Below are positions 10,002-20,413 of a stretch of 64,000 nucleotides of DNA, piece after piece. Position numbers and translations under genes: made by a program. Numbering within the stretch: position 1 is the first letter of the stretch; each line of letters begins with the position of its first letter. The notes under the pieces were generated by a model. That model saw only the letters and a program-made list of their open reading frames with translations, was not told the DNA's origin and did not search any database. This DNA is from Blasia pusilla. Taxonomy: Eukaryota > Marchantiophyta > Marchantiopsida > Blasiales. Location of the stretch: assembly GCA_050084515.1 (NCBI GenBank), contig CM114275.1, positions 15,066,001 through 15,130,000 of the forward strand, given 5' to 3'.

Positions 10002-11123
10002 CTATCCTTGCTGCGGGGCAGCAAATGAAGGCAATGGTCTCTGGGCAAGTGTCCCTCTAGGACCTGACTGAGGTCGTGTGTACCCCCCACGACTCCCACT
10101 ACTACCACCACCACCACTACTACAAGATTGTGAGATGGGCTGCTGAACACGAGAAGTAGTAGTTGTATCCCTACTGAATGCGGATGTCACCACTCTCTCC
10201 TTCACCATGTTAAGCTCAATCTTCTCAAATAGAGAAAACACATGGGTCAATGTGGGTGAATCATCACTCATAAGAGTAGCATCACGTACCCTGCGGCGCA
10301 ACTCTCTGTCCAAGATCCCATACCAAAACTGGACTGCCTGAGCCTCAATCACACCCTGGGTAACTCAAATCAAGCGTGGCATACGAGTGTATGCCTCACG
10401 AAGACTCTCACCAATCTTTCACTCAAATTCTTGAAGACTCCTCAACTTCTCTGTCTTCACCCCCTGATAGTTCTTCTTCAACCTCTTGAAGAACTTTGCA
10501 ACTAGGCTAAACGATGATGGGGCACTAGTACCTCCACTAGTACCCCCACTGGTACCTCCATGGGTACCTCCACTGGTACCCCCACTCCGGCTCGTACTCG
10601 TACCACTCAACGTCAGTCTGGCTGGCATAGTAGGAGCACTACTACCAATACCACCATGGGTGATAGACACATAGCCTGGAGACCAATATTGTCTCCACGC
10701 CTCAATCTCGGCAACATGGTCCTTCCTAAACTCATGGTAATCATCCATGGGTGGTCCCTCCAAGTGCTGAAACAACCCCTTCCAAGCCACGAAGGGTGTA
10801 AACAACGTGGCGTTTCGCAACATCTGCATATCACACCACGTATCAAACTCATGCATGAAGTCCTCCAACTCAATGGTGCCCACTGCACCCGAGTATTGTC
10901 GTGGGCCCTTCATGGCCCCATATATCCCGTCCATGTCCCAAATCAATGGAGCTGCAACACTCGATAACATAGAAGACTCAGTGTTTGGAACACCCTCGTC
11001 CTCCTCTTCATCAACCGTCGGAAGTGGAAAAGGTAGCCGATACCTAAATCCACTCCGTGTGAAACCACCATTGTCCGCACCACGGTCCCCAACCAGACCA
11101 CCTGACAGCTCCGTGATGACCAA
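10002..11123 (-). pseudogene. G2 gag (capsid region)
   Basis: Two adjacent frames (11123-10419, 234 residues; 10352-10002) form a gypsy gag. GTIELEDFMHEFDTWCDMQM and FVAWKGLFQHLEGPPMDDYH are capsid-like. After a glycine/serine tract come FWYGILDRELRRRVRDAT and a Gly/Ser/Arg-rich tail ahead of the zinc knuckle. A related gag relic lies at 36050-36262. A frameshift or stop near 10360-10420 separates the two halves. Confidence 0.75.
10524..10583 (-). repeat. 12-bp minisatellite in gag, five units
   Basis: Five tandem copies of a 12-bp unit (+ strand form ACTAGTACCTCC and one- or two-base variants). On the coding strand it encodes repeats of Gly-Gly-Thr-Ser. It keeps the gag frame open, so unit number can vary without frame disruption. 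Confidence 0.9.
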
Positions 11124-12998
11124 CGCCGATGCCGCACCACCACCAAATTACCACCACTAAGTAACCAAGTGACGTCGATGTCGCTATACTATTCTAGCTC
11201 TACTAGCTATGGGTGTAGGCAACCTAACATGTCATCACCACAAGAAGCCTCCCATGGTCTACTGGTCATCACTCCAGCCTCACTACCGGTAGCACACAGG
11301 AGTAACACTACCCTGGAAATCAGCGTCAACCCTAATAATGGGCGCGCAAGCAAGAAGCAACGATGGAGGGGGTCCAAACACAAGAAGTCCAACGACAACC
11401 CTCCAATCGCAAATGGAAATCAAAGTAACACAATCCACAAACATGGCGCCCCCTGAATCCACAAAACCCACCACACAATTCTAACGCAATAGCTACTCCA
11501 CCGCGAGTCGATGACGTGCTAGTCGAACTCACAGCACCTGAAAATATCACCTGCATGGAGAGGCTACACCGTACTATGCGCTAGAGGTCCATCAACCAAA
11601 AACCTGAGATACATAAAACGCCTAACACATCTCCGAACAACACCAAATGAACTACACCAGTGTGTACACTCGCATAGTTAAGAACTCAGCAGTTAAGCGT
11701 CTTCCACACATAATAGCCCAAAGATGGGTGACCAGTTATGCAACACTCAGATCACAAATCCAGCAAAAATTGCCTCACGCCCAAGCAAGCAAGCTTTCTT
11801 GCTTGCTCCTTGCTCCTTACTCCGCCTCTCACGCCCACTTGCCCCGAGCTACCACGAGTTGCCTTGAAGCCTCAAAACATGCTACGCTTCGCCACACTTC
11901 GCCATGCTTTGCCATCCTTCGCTATGGAGAGAAACCCAACCAGGGCGCCCCCAATGGGATAGGCGTCTCCAACAATTAACGAGTCACCAACCAACCAGCC
12001 CCTCCGATCCGCTGTCCACCATAGTCAGACCTTGAGCTAGTCCGCAAAATTTTGATCAGCAATTACTCCACAAATCCTCAACCAAAATTGAATCTGTTTC
12101 AACCAGAATTCAATTGACCACCATAGCTATCTCTCCACAAAAAATCAGCTACAATTGATCTCTGTACTCCGAGCTAAAAATCAGACAAACTTGCTATCCA
12201 TACACCTCAAGAATCGCAAATCCGACAGCGCTTCCGCCCAGTTTCATGCACGCGGAAAGCCGCAACGCTCCACACACTTGAGCAGATAGCTTCACATGAG
12301 ATCACAATACAAGTAGCAATAGGAACCTCTCACCCGATCTGGATGAACTTCAACAGAGCTTCCGCACTCCAAGCTCTCCACATCAGAAAATCGTCGAACA
12401 CGAACCAGAATCTTCAATCCTTGATAAGTTCCAACTCCCTTGACGAAATCCGGAGATCTAAATCGCGTTGGAAAGCTCTCAGCAAGGCACTTCCTTCCCA
12501 ACCAACCACACACCAGATTCACACCTCCAACATAGGCCACAAGCCATGAAAATCCACGGCTTAGTACACAATCAATCCTAACGAGATCCTACTGATCCAC
12601 AATCGAAGCTACCATCGATCTACGTTAGTTCTTTGAGTGAAATCCGTGAAAGACCTACTATCATAAAACATGTATAGAATCACATAAAATCAAGCCAAAT
12701 CCACTCCACGATGGGAGAATCTAGGTTGCGGGAAACACCATAGCCAAGAGCTCTACTCACTACCAAGGCTAACTCCCAACGCAACAGACTCAACTCAAAG
12801 AACTAACTGTTCTTTGAGTACACTCCACCTTATATCCTCCAACCTAAGAGCGGGCCCTACTGGGAAAGTCACCCCCAACTGAGTAACCCCCAACCCTATG
12901 TATGAAACCGCATCTCTACCTAGCCACTACGGTCCTACATAAGGTATGGCCTCTACTAGCACACTATACTCTACGACATAATCCGTATGGTCATGACA
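11124..12998 (-). other. G2 5' end: leader and presumed 5' LTR
   Basis: About 1.9 kb upstream of gag without a convincing coding frame. The right end reads TGTCATGACCATAC on the minus strand. A TATA-like GGATATAAGGTGG lies near 12830, as expected for a 5' LTR promoter. An exact LTR end and primer-binding site were not identified. Small frames here carry no domain and are treated as chance. Confidence 0.5.
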
Positions 12999-14287
12999 AC
13001 TACAGATTACAAACTTTTTTTGGAGGACGTCCGTGATAAGCCGGCGAAGAACCCAGGATTCCAAACTATGTTCAAGAAACACATTGTTCTGCAAGGGGTC
13101 TTGACGAGGAGGAGACACGCGACCCAAAAAAGAGGATTTTGCAAAGAAGAAGAGAGATCTTCTAGAGCAAGCATCCAAGTCCTCCCGCCAACGAGCTGCA
13201 CAGAGGATGGAATACAAGTTCCTCGTCTCTAGTATAAATGCAGGTACCTGGAGCAAGTATCCGGCCATGTGCAAATTGTGGGCTACTATTCCAAATGGTG
13301 ATGGATTCTCCATGTACGATGTGAAGATGGCTCAGGAGATGATAGACTAGGAGGTTCTCAACTGTCCAATCTGGTTGGATTACAACAACCCAAGGGAGAT
13401 TAGCGATCAATCATTGATAACCTTCCATGATGTTGTTGTGGTTGGTGAGGAGAAGATCCCCAACCTCTTGAAGGTTGAGGAGTATTTTGAGGGTGATGCA
13501 GAGGAGTAGGCCTTTGAGACCGGTGATTTGGTGTCAAAGATGGTCACGGTCGCATCCAAGGACAAGTCGACAACAAGTCTCAAGGCAAAGGAAAAGGGGT
13601 CAAAGCAGTCTAAGGATCAATCCTTGAGGCAAGCAAGACATGAAAGGGGTGCCCAAAAACATACGCCTATTGATTCGGAGATTACAAAGACCCTGACAAG
13701 CAGGCAACCAATTCGTGAAAAGCAAAAACGGGAGACGTCACGTTCCTCAAAGGGAGGAAACAAAGATGTTGAACACACTCCGTCATCCTTGGGCAAGCAG
13801 AGGGACGGCATGAGTAGGAGCACACTCCTCCTACATCAGACCTTGCCGTTGGGATGAACTTGAGAAATTCTCGAGTCAAGAGTGCACCGCTGCCCTAGAA
13901 AAGCTAGTAGTCTTGGAGTGATAGCTTTGACAAAGCGGCCACGCCCCATGGATTGTGAATGGGGTAGTATAGGATGTTGCAGTGGACCTCCTCATTGCAG
14001 ATTTTTCATTCGGATTAAGGTTGTGGGATGATAACCTACGCGACACTGTCCTGAATTGGAACATACCATTGGCCTATGACCTGATCGCCTATGACTTGAT
14101 TGCATTGCTATTCTCCTTCACCTATACATACTTGAGTGACAAGGGACATTTCCTTGTTTTGACTAGAGGAAGCAAAGATGAGCTCTTCAACCTATAGTAC
14201 GTTAGGAGATCACTCAAGTGGTAGACGGCCCAATCTTGGGTTGCCAAGAATGACTACCCCATGAGATGTCCAACAAATCAACTCGTG
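12999..14287 (+). pseudogene. Gene B copy a: middle region and methyltransferase motif IV half
   Basis: It continues the interrupted exon: DYKLFLEDVRDKPAKNPGF matches DFKLWLDDMRDKPIKNPGF in copy b. A Lys/Arg/Ser-rich stretch leads to the amino-methyltransferase block VDLLIADFSFGLRLWDDN (about 13980-14035) and LIALLFSFTYTYLSDKGHFL. In that family the position of FSFG is the catalytic DPPY-type motif IV, here D-F-S-F. TAG stops replace Trp (13348-13350), Gln (13507-13509) and Gln (14195-14197) of the other copies. The exon ends at CTCGTG before GTAAGT at 14288. Confidence 0.72.
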
Positions 14288-14748
14288 GTAAGTCAGCACA
14301 ACATATCCGGAACCCGTCAGAATCCAACAGATTCTGACAGATCAATTTTGCCTTAGTTTATTTCTTTGCAAGCATTGGAAATCCAATAGGTTGCAATTTT
14401 GGTTTTTTAATGATCGCGAGTGCAGCACGTCGGATTCCGACCGCTTGCAGATATATTATGTTTCTTCCTTTGTTCTACACAACCTATCGGATTCCAATGG
14501 GTTGTAGATATGTTATGTTTTTTTGGCTTTTGTGCAACATAACATCCACAGAACTCCTTGCTTAATTTTGTGCAGCCCCTCAGAATCAAACTCATCAATT
14601 TTTCCTAGACACTTGCTAGCTTTCTTGTACATACTACAACCTTAACCTTGCAACACGTTGGAATCTGTCGGGTCATGGTAGAGAAATCATTAATTCTCTT
14701 GTTACTCCTTGATACCGACCAACTTTATTTCCAATTTCTTGTGCATAG
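14288..14748 (+). other. Gene B copy a intron
   Basis: GTAAGT donor at 14288 and GTGCATAG acceptor ending at 14748, at the same positions as the introns 23345-23748 (copy b) and 55420-55928 (copy c). It contains decayed versions of the GANTC-centred palindrome (for example near 14370-14400 and 14480-14510), less well matched than in copy c. Confidence 0.65.
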
Positions 14749-15256
14749 ATTGAGTACTTGTATGTGTACTATTTTGTGTGGTCAAAGCACAGATTTGAGG
14801 TTTTTGAGATCAATGATCATGTTGATCCTTCCTCCGATGGTTACAATTTGAGCAACTTGAGCAATTCTCTACCAGTAATTTTCATAGTGGACAATGTGCC
14901 TTTGCTAGGAGGGAGGGAAAAGTCTCGAGGCTGATGCACACCCTGATGGAGCTCTGCTTGCGCCTTGGTGACTCTGTGATGGATTTGGTTGGGTTATCTG
15001 GGTCCAGTGTTAGAGCCATTTGGCAGAGAGGATGGAACATTCTCTATCTTGAATCACGAAGGGAGCTTTGGTCCTGTGTTAAGAAGCCAAGGTGGATTAC
15101 GAGAGGCAATTGGGAGTATAAAAGTCACCTCCACAGAAAAATGCACATGTAGGAGAGCCATTGGTAGTGACACCATCGTCACTACCTATAATTCCAAAAA
15201 TCGGGTGGGCAAAGCCGGCGGTGATTTCGGAAGAGCTCTTTGATGATGACGAGTGA
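14749..15256 (+). pseudogene. Gene B copy a: methyltransferase C-terminal half (SAM loop)
   Basis: VDNVPLLGGREKS is followed, after a one-base shift, by MHTLMELCLRLGDSVMDLVG and LSGSSVRAIWQRGWNILYLE. This matches the end of beta-class N4/N6 amino-methyltransferases, where a PGD-x-V-x-D-P-F-x-GSGTT loop (motif I) follows motif IV. Here the loop is D-L-V-G-L-S-G-S-S, so only D, S and G match the usual loop. It ends DDDE-TGA at 15254-15256, exactly like copy b. Confidence 0.72.
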
Positions 15257-15289
15257 GTGCATTGGTTCGTTGGTTTAAAACCGTTTTGG

Positions 15290-16223
15290 AGTGGGTCAGA
15301 AGTGGTTTCAAGTGGAGGAACATATCTTGATTCTGAGTGGGTGTTACTTTGCAAAGCGTACAAGATAACCTGCCAGGGAGGAGCGGTAAGAGGAGAGGAA
15401 CAAAGGAACAAAGGAGAGAGGAAGATATTGGCAACCCTAGGGCTCTCTTGGTTTGAAGAGAGTTTCCGAGAGCTTGAAGAGAGTTTCCGACAAGTTGGAG
15501 AGAGGAAAGTTTTGACAAGTTGAAAAGTCAATTTTTTTCCAAAAAAAATTGGTGGTGGAAAAAAAAAGGAAAAAATTTTTTGGTAATCTTTTTTACCTTT
15601 CCAGCCCGTCTGAATCCAACGGGTTGCAAATTTTTGGGTTTTTTTTTTGTGGTTAGGGAAAAGTTTCCATTTTTGGGGGTTTTTTTAACATTTGCAACCC
15701 GTGGGAGTTCAACGGGTCGCTTGATGCCTAAAAAGCAACCCATCGGAATCCGACGGGTTGTTAACGTTAAAAAAGCACCAAAATCGATTTTTTCCCCCTA
15801 ATTTGCAACCTAAACCAAAAATTTGCAACCCGTCAGATTTTGACAGGTTGCACTAAGTTTCCTCTCTTCAAAAAAAATCTCCAAAAAAATTACTCACTTA
15901 TTATCCATAATCTTCATATTTTCTTAAGCGATTTTCTGTTTTTTTCCCCTTTTGTGCCTTTTTTTTGGAAGAGAGACACTCCTCTCTTCCTCTCTCATGC
16001 CAAAATACCAGCTCCTCACCTGTCGAAGTAATTGTTTGGATATATCTTGAGTGACATGGGACCGACAAGGGGGCAAGACTCTCAAGTTCCCTTTCTTTCT
16101 CAATCCCCATCTACAATCGTCAAGAGGAGCCACTGGTTAGCCCAACAAAGTCTTTTGTATAGGAATCGATGAGAGTTAGGAACATTTTTGTAGATGACGA
16201 GGCGGAAGGGATCATAGACTAGA
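15290..16223 (+). pseudogene. Gene B copy a terminal exon (exon Y), split by an insert
   Basis: The left part (about 15310-15377) corresponds to the CRAYKVYCRGRRWDSN block of copies b and c. The right part (about 16040-16223) encodes the end VDDEAEGIID and a stop at 16221-16223. The 0.6 kb insert 15378-16012 lies between them. It is either an alternative last exon of gene B or a small separate gene. Its role is unknown. Confidence 0.5.
15378..16012. mobile_element. MITE-like insert with intron-like ends
   Basis: The left end reads GGAGCGGTAAGAGGAGAGG. The right end, reverse-complemented, reads GAGGAGCTGGTATTTTGGCA and then GAGAGAGGAAGAGAGG, so the termini are loosely inverted purine-rich repeats. 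The same terminus is seen at 17379, 34080-34160, 34740-34790 and 53155-53230. It carries no coding frame of its own but several palindromes of the GANTC family (15605, 15690, 15735, 15820). It interrupts exon Y of copy a relative to copies b and c. Confidence 0.55.
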
Positions 16224-17829
16224 GTTTTTAGTTTAAGAAATCCAATGTAAATATCTCAGTTGCAATCGGATTTCAATAAAAGACTTTAAATGTGTTTCTC
16301 AAACTTCCTTGGCTCTACTATTGAGTGTTTTCGGAGCTGTCGGTTTCTGACATACTGAAACTTGTGTTTTTGGAATCCATGTATTGTTTTTCACATTGCT
16401 TGCAACTTGCAAGCTGCAGGCAGCTGTCGGATTTTGACAAGTTGAAACTTGATTTTTTGCTATTCCATGTATGGTGTCTTTGATAATCTCTTCTTGCAAC
16501 CCGTCAGATTCCGAGAGGTTGCATGTGTGAATGGAACTTATCTATTTCCCAACATTTCTTTGTATGGACATGAAGTTGTTTCCTAAAATTTTGCAATTGT
16601 CATGTCTTGCTATTTGTTGGATTCCAACAGCTTGCAAGCAAAGTCTATGTTGTCGTAATTCTTTCTTTTTTCTTACCCTTGATGAGTCATGTCTGTTTTC
16701 GATTTCTCTTCTTGTCATGTCTTGCAGTCTATTGGATTTCGACGGGTTGTTTGTCTGAATGCAACCTGTGTGTTTCCAAGCATTTATTCATATGGATGTT
16801 TCCTTTTTCTTACATTATGTCTTGCAACATGTCAGATTCTGACGAGTTGCATGTCTGAATGAAACCCGTGTGTTTCTTGCCTTTCTCTGCCTTCACATGT
16901 ATGCTATGTTGCTGTTTCCTTAAATTTTTTAGTGGTCATGTATTCCTCTTATTCTTTTCCTCATTTGGATTCCGACAGGTGGCAGGTCTTGATGGAACCT
17001 ATGTGTTCCATATCATTTCTTCATATGTATTTCAATTTGTTTCCTTGAATTTTATAGTGGTCATGTCTAACAACCTGTCTAATTTGAAAAGTTTGCGGTG
17101 TCTCTAATAACTTCGTTCTTTCTTTTTCTTATCCGCTTTTTCTTACATCCAGTCATGCAACCTATTGGATTCTAATAGGTTGCATGTTAGGATGACTACC
17201 TTCTATTAATTTCATTCTCTCTTTCTTTTGTCTGATCATGTATTTTTCCTAACTTTCTTGACTTCTGATGTCTTGCAATATGTTGGATTCCGACATGTTG
17301 GCTTGCTGGTTGCTTCTCTTTTCCTCTCAGTCCTTCCTTTAGGCATTCTTCTTAGCTTCCTTCACTTCTTACATATGCGGTAAGAGGAGAGGAAGAGAGG
17401 AGAGAGGAAACTACCTTCAACCGAAAGAGATACTTTTTTTTAATAGAGTTTCTTGTGATTTGAAGAGAGGTTCCGTTGGGTTGAAGAGAGGAAGAAACTT
17501 TTTGTGTGAATTTTTGTGCATTTTTTTGCTTAGTTAGTAAGCAGTCCCACAGTTTTTTTTTCTTCTTCCATATTTTGGCAACCCATCTGAGTCCAACGAG
17601 TTGCAAATTACACAAAATTTAGAAAACTGAAAAATCAGTGGAATCATAAGTGTGGAACCAATCACTTTTTCCATCCAAGGTCTGGGAACAATCTATCATT
17701 TGCCCTGGGCTGAATAGAGTTCAAGCTCAAAGTGAAAGTTCTGGAAAAATGAAAGTACAATCGAAAACCTCATTTTGCATCCTCAAAGTGGTTTGTTTAA
17801 AATACTTCGCACTTCTTTGAGGGACAGAA
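16224..17829. other. Spacer between gene B copy a and gene A copy b
   Basis: AATAAA at 16275-16280 fits a poly(A) signal for copy a. The rest is T-rich DNA containing many decayed palindromes (for example 16496-16522, 16730-16750, 16825-16852, 17275-17300). At 17379 a purine-rich terminus (GCGGTAAGAGGAGAGG) probably marks the gene A end of unit b. No protein domain was found in the short frames here. Confidence 0.5.
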
Positions 17830-19139
17830 TTGGTTGGTGGATTCCTACTCCTACCTTCGACTCTCTTAAAACTACCAGCAACACATAGTACATGTGCTTA
17901 CAAGGGAAATACCTTTTGCCACTTGTCTCTCTTTGGACAAAGTCATCACATGAACATGTGGAAAAGCAACAGAACCCTAAACCCTAAACCCACCCCTTTG
18001 ACACTTGAATTTATAGTGTTGTTCCTGATCCTATACATCCTTCCTATTCCATTGCCACTCTGGACATCTTTCGTGGCGATGATCTCCATTTTTTCCTCCC
18101 GAGCTGATGCAATTCGCTTTGCTTTCTCCACCGTTGGCCTACACATTCTGTTTCTCTTCACCCCATTTCTAGACTCAAACAGAAATAGTGGATTGAGATC
18201 ATCCACCTTCTCCAGGTACATGTTGACATCAATCTTGGGTTGAATACAAAATGCAAAGGTCTTTGTAATGCAAACATGCTTTGAACTTCCTCCGTCTACG
18301 ACTCTGAAACCAACACTTGTAAGATTGTCCACTTCGTCTTGAGTGCAATTCGTACCTGCGGCGATGGGCCAAATTGTGGGGGTATTCCTCGGAGCTCCAA
18401 TGGCATCCGGATAAGACTTCCGGAAAGCGCAAGATTAATTTGGGAAAAAAAAGTACTTCAATTGATCCCTGGTCCTCGTGAAACTATCAAAGGTTTTGAG
18501 TCCCCAAAACCCAGGCAGTGGTCGTCCAGTCCTTGTACAATTCTTATTTAGGAAAGTGCCGCATGTTCTCCTAATGCCATCAGATCCTGCCCTGCAAGTG
18601 GGTCCACGTCCGGGGTTGCTCCAAGATATATGCCACCATTTCAGGTTGCAATCCACCTCCATCACCGAAATCCCATATTGTTGAACCACCCCAGCGACCG
18701 GATGTTGCGAACTTCTAGCAACGGAGGGCTTTTGAAATAAAACATTCACTGATTTTAGAGAAGTTACTCCATCACGGATTTGGGAGCAATCCGGGGTCCC
18801 CGAATACTGGGCGGCGTAATTTCCTCATCCAAATCAATCACTGGATTTGTTCCTCGATGCTGCCTCTTCACCTTCCAGAAGTCAAGATACTTATCTGGTC
18901 TTCACGAGACTCGCTCGGACTGCTTTACCACCATCTATATGGGATGCTGTAGATTGTAGCATTGCTCTTGCGTGGTCTTGTTGGCATGCCTCCACAAGTG
19001 AAATTCTTTGGCATGCTTGTGACGACCTCCAGGAGGAATGAGCACTTTCTGCTCCACTTGTGTTGGGGCAGAGGGCATTATCATGAATGTTCAATCCTTG
19101 CAACGACAGCAATGTGAGAAGGGAACAAAAATAGCTCAA
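17830..19139 (-). pseudogene. Gene A copy b: transposase C-terminal exons
   Basis: The first exon (19139-18891) encodes LNIHDNALCPNTSGAESAHS and continues SSWRSSQACQRISLVEACQQ. It is nearly identical to the exon at 63487 and carries the NTxxAESxH block that holds the catalytic Glu of MULE-like DDE transposases. Downstream segments (18749-18435 and 18332-17946) have basic and Cys-containing stretches (KKNCTR-like; EKAKRIASAREEKMEII) with no recognised domain. Frames are broken in several places. The partner sequence of 18780-17946 would lie beyond the right window edge in copy d. Confidence 0.6.
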
Positions 19140-19245
19140 AAGTCAAAGAAATAAGCCATGTGTTGGAACCAGATGGGTTACAAGGCCGAGGCATCCCATG
19201 AACGACTACGACCCAATGGGTCATGACGTGTCAAAGTCGAGGCCA

Positions 19246-19765
19246 GAGACGATAGCAAACTATTGCCTGATACTCGCAAGAGGAACGAGTAGGCGGACAG
19301 AGGGCCCGGTTGGTGTTTGACAGATCCATTGAGGTTGACGACATCTGGAATGTCTACATGAAGTACAACATTGTTATGAGCGTGTGAAGTTGGAGTCGAT
19401 GCCGGATCTACTGAGGTAAGAGTTGCAAATGTAGAGCTCGGTGCACTAGGAAATTCTCAACCGTCTACTTGGGAAACACAGGAATTCAGAGGCAAGCCGT
19501 AAACTCAGTATTGACCATTTGCTAGAGGTAGGAGATTCCATACTTTAGGGTCTGCAATCACTGGCTGGACTGTCTCACCTATTATGTCCTCTATACCGTC
19601 CACCCTAAAATCCTTGGATACAAAGATGGTTCCAATTTGGAGAAGAAATCGAACTGAGAGAAAATTTTCATCCACTGGTATGAAAGACTCACAAGCTTGC
19701 GGTCGAACAATTTTGATTGAGGAAGGGCCGCTAGATGACTGCCACAAGTGAGCTTCACATAATTA
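19246..19765 (-). pseudogene. Gene A copy b: N-terminal exon, core deleted
   Basis: NYVKLTCGSHLAALPQSK and VDENFLSVRFLLQ match the beginning of gene A copy d (61035-61200). Near 19230-19246 the copy jumps straight into the last intron. All sequence homologous to 61571-63360 is missing, meaning the zinc-finger-like region and both catalytic Asp blocks. Copy b can therefore make no transposase. The ATG of copy d reads CTG here. Confidence 0.65.
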
Positions 19766-19799
19766 TCCAGTCCCGGAAGATTCCACCGAGAGGATAAAA

Positions 19800-19850
19800 A
19801 TGGGAATGGGTATGAGAATGAGAATGTTTAATTTATAGTGAATAGGGAGT
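19800..19850 (-). promoter_or_regulatory. TATA region of gene A copy b
   Basis: On the minus strand CCTATTCACTATAAATTAAA matches the corresponding site of copy d at 60961-60980 exactly. It is followed by ATTCTC repeats. Its position about 50-80 bases upstream of the gene A frame suits a TATA box. Confidence 0.5.
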
Positions 19851-19949
19851 CAGATTCTCCTGACAGAATATGACTGACAAGATGAAGTTTGGTAGGTGAG
19901 ATTGTCTGAAATTCAGTGTAGTTTATTCACCTTGTCCCTGTTGTGACAG

Positions 19950-20413
19950 GTGGTAAAGTAGATAGCAAAGATGGAGGGCCAGAATGCCCCAACAATTCCA
20001 CTTTTCCGATTGCGGACAATGGAGTACGTCCGCGAAATTCAGTCTGACGAGGATATTGCGAAGCTGAAACAATCGGCAGCGACAGCATCCTACGTTGACA
20101 CCTTCCCTCCATTCTATGTTTAGCCTTACGATGAACATGGAACCTAAGCGCTGGTGACGGAGGAGGACTTGGAGGCGCTTGACACATTCTGGAGGATGAG
20201 AGATCAAGAATTCAGAAGGGCGATTGAGGGGACAGAATTTAGCTGGATGCGGAACATGTACTTCTTCATCTAGGATGGAAACCACAGGTTCATGGCGTGG
20301 ACCTAGTTTGCATAGGAGCACCAAAACTCATTGGAGGCGCATTTTTGCATGAAGGCAGTCGTGCGACATCCATACCCTCATCACATGGCGACGGTGGAGA
20401 TGGCCATGAACAT
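19950..20413 (+). pseudogene. Gene B copy b: ParB-N-like domain exon
   Basis: Bounded by TTGTGACAG at 19949 and GTAAGT at 20414. It encodes IPLFRLRTMEYVREIQSDED, SAATASYVDTFPPFYV and DGNHRFMAWT, the strand-helix-strand plus D-G-x-H-R-x-x-A pattern of ParB/Srx N-terminal domains. It holds TAG or TAA stops at five or more positions where copy c has Gln, Trp or Lys. The 5' exon and promoter found in copy c are missing because the sequence passes directly from the gene A promoter into the intron before this exon. Confidence 0.7.

Larger units (their letters stand above)
3856..12998 (-). mobile_element. Ty3/gypsy element G2 carrying a C5-DNA methyltransferase and PHD finger
   Basis: Minus-strand element with gag, CCHC knuckle, protease, C5-cytosine methyltransferase, RT, RNase H, integrase and PHD finger. 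Its ends read TGTCG on the left and TGACA on the right, flanked by ACTA (or AACTA) at 3851-3855 and 12998-13002. Removing it restores the gene B reading frame. Gypsy-type integration makes 4-6 bp duplications, so this is a good insertion boundary. I could not find a clear LTR pair, so the LTRs are short, diverged or damaged. Published work (de Mendoza and colleagues, 2018) describes DNMT-bearing retrotransposons in charophytes and dinoflagellates. This copy is inactivated by stops and frameshifts. Confidence 0.88.

Noticed and set aside
9851-10150. Val-rich frame (VVVVVVVVV) as a membrane peptide
   Set aside because: It is the shifted frame of the Gly/Ser-rich gag tail, where GGTGGT repeats read as Val.
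11169-12549. Short open frames in the G2 leader
   Set aside because: No conserved residues, and the region is positioned as LTR and leader of G2.
3856-12998. A full LTR pair for G2
   Set aside because: The termini and short duplication are convincing, but I could not align the two ends to each other, so no LTR coordinates are claimed.
13346-14197. TAG as a reassigned sense codon
   Set aside because: TAG replaces Trp, Gln, Lys and Arg in different places, and TAA/TGA and frameshifts are also present, so decay explains it better.
15520-17110. Phe/Leu-rich small frames as membrane proteins
   Set aside because: They come from T-rich low-complexity DNA between units and have no counterpart in the other copies.
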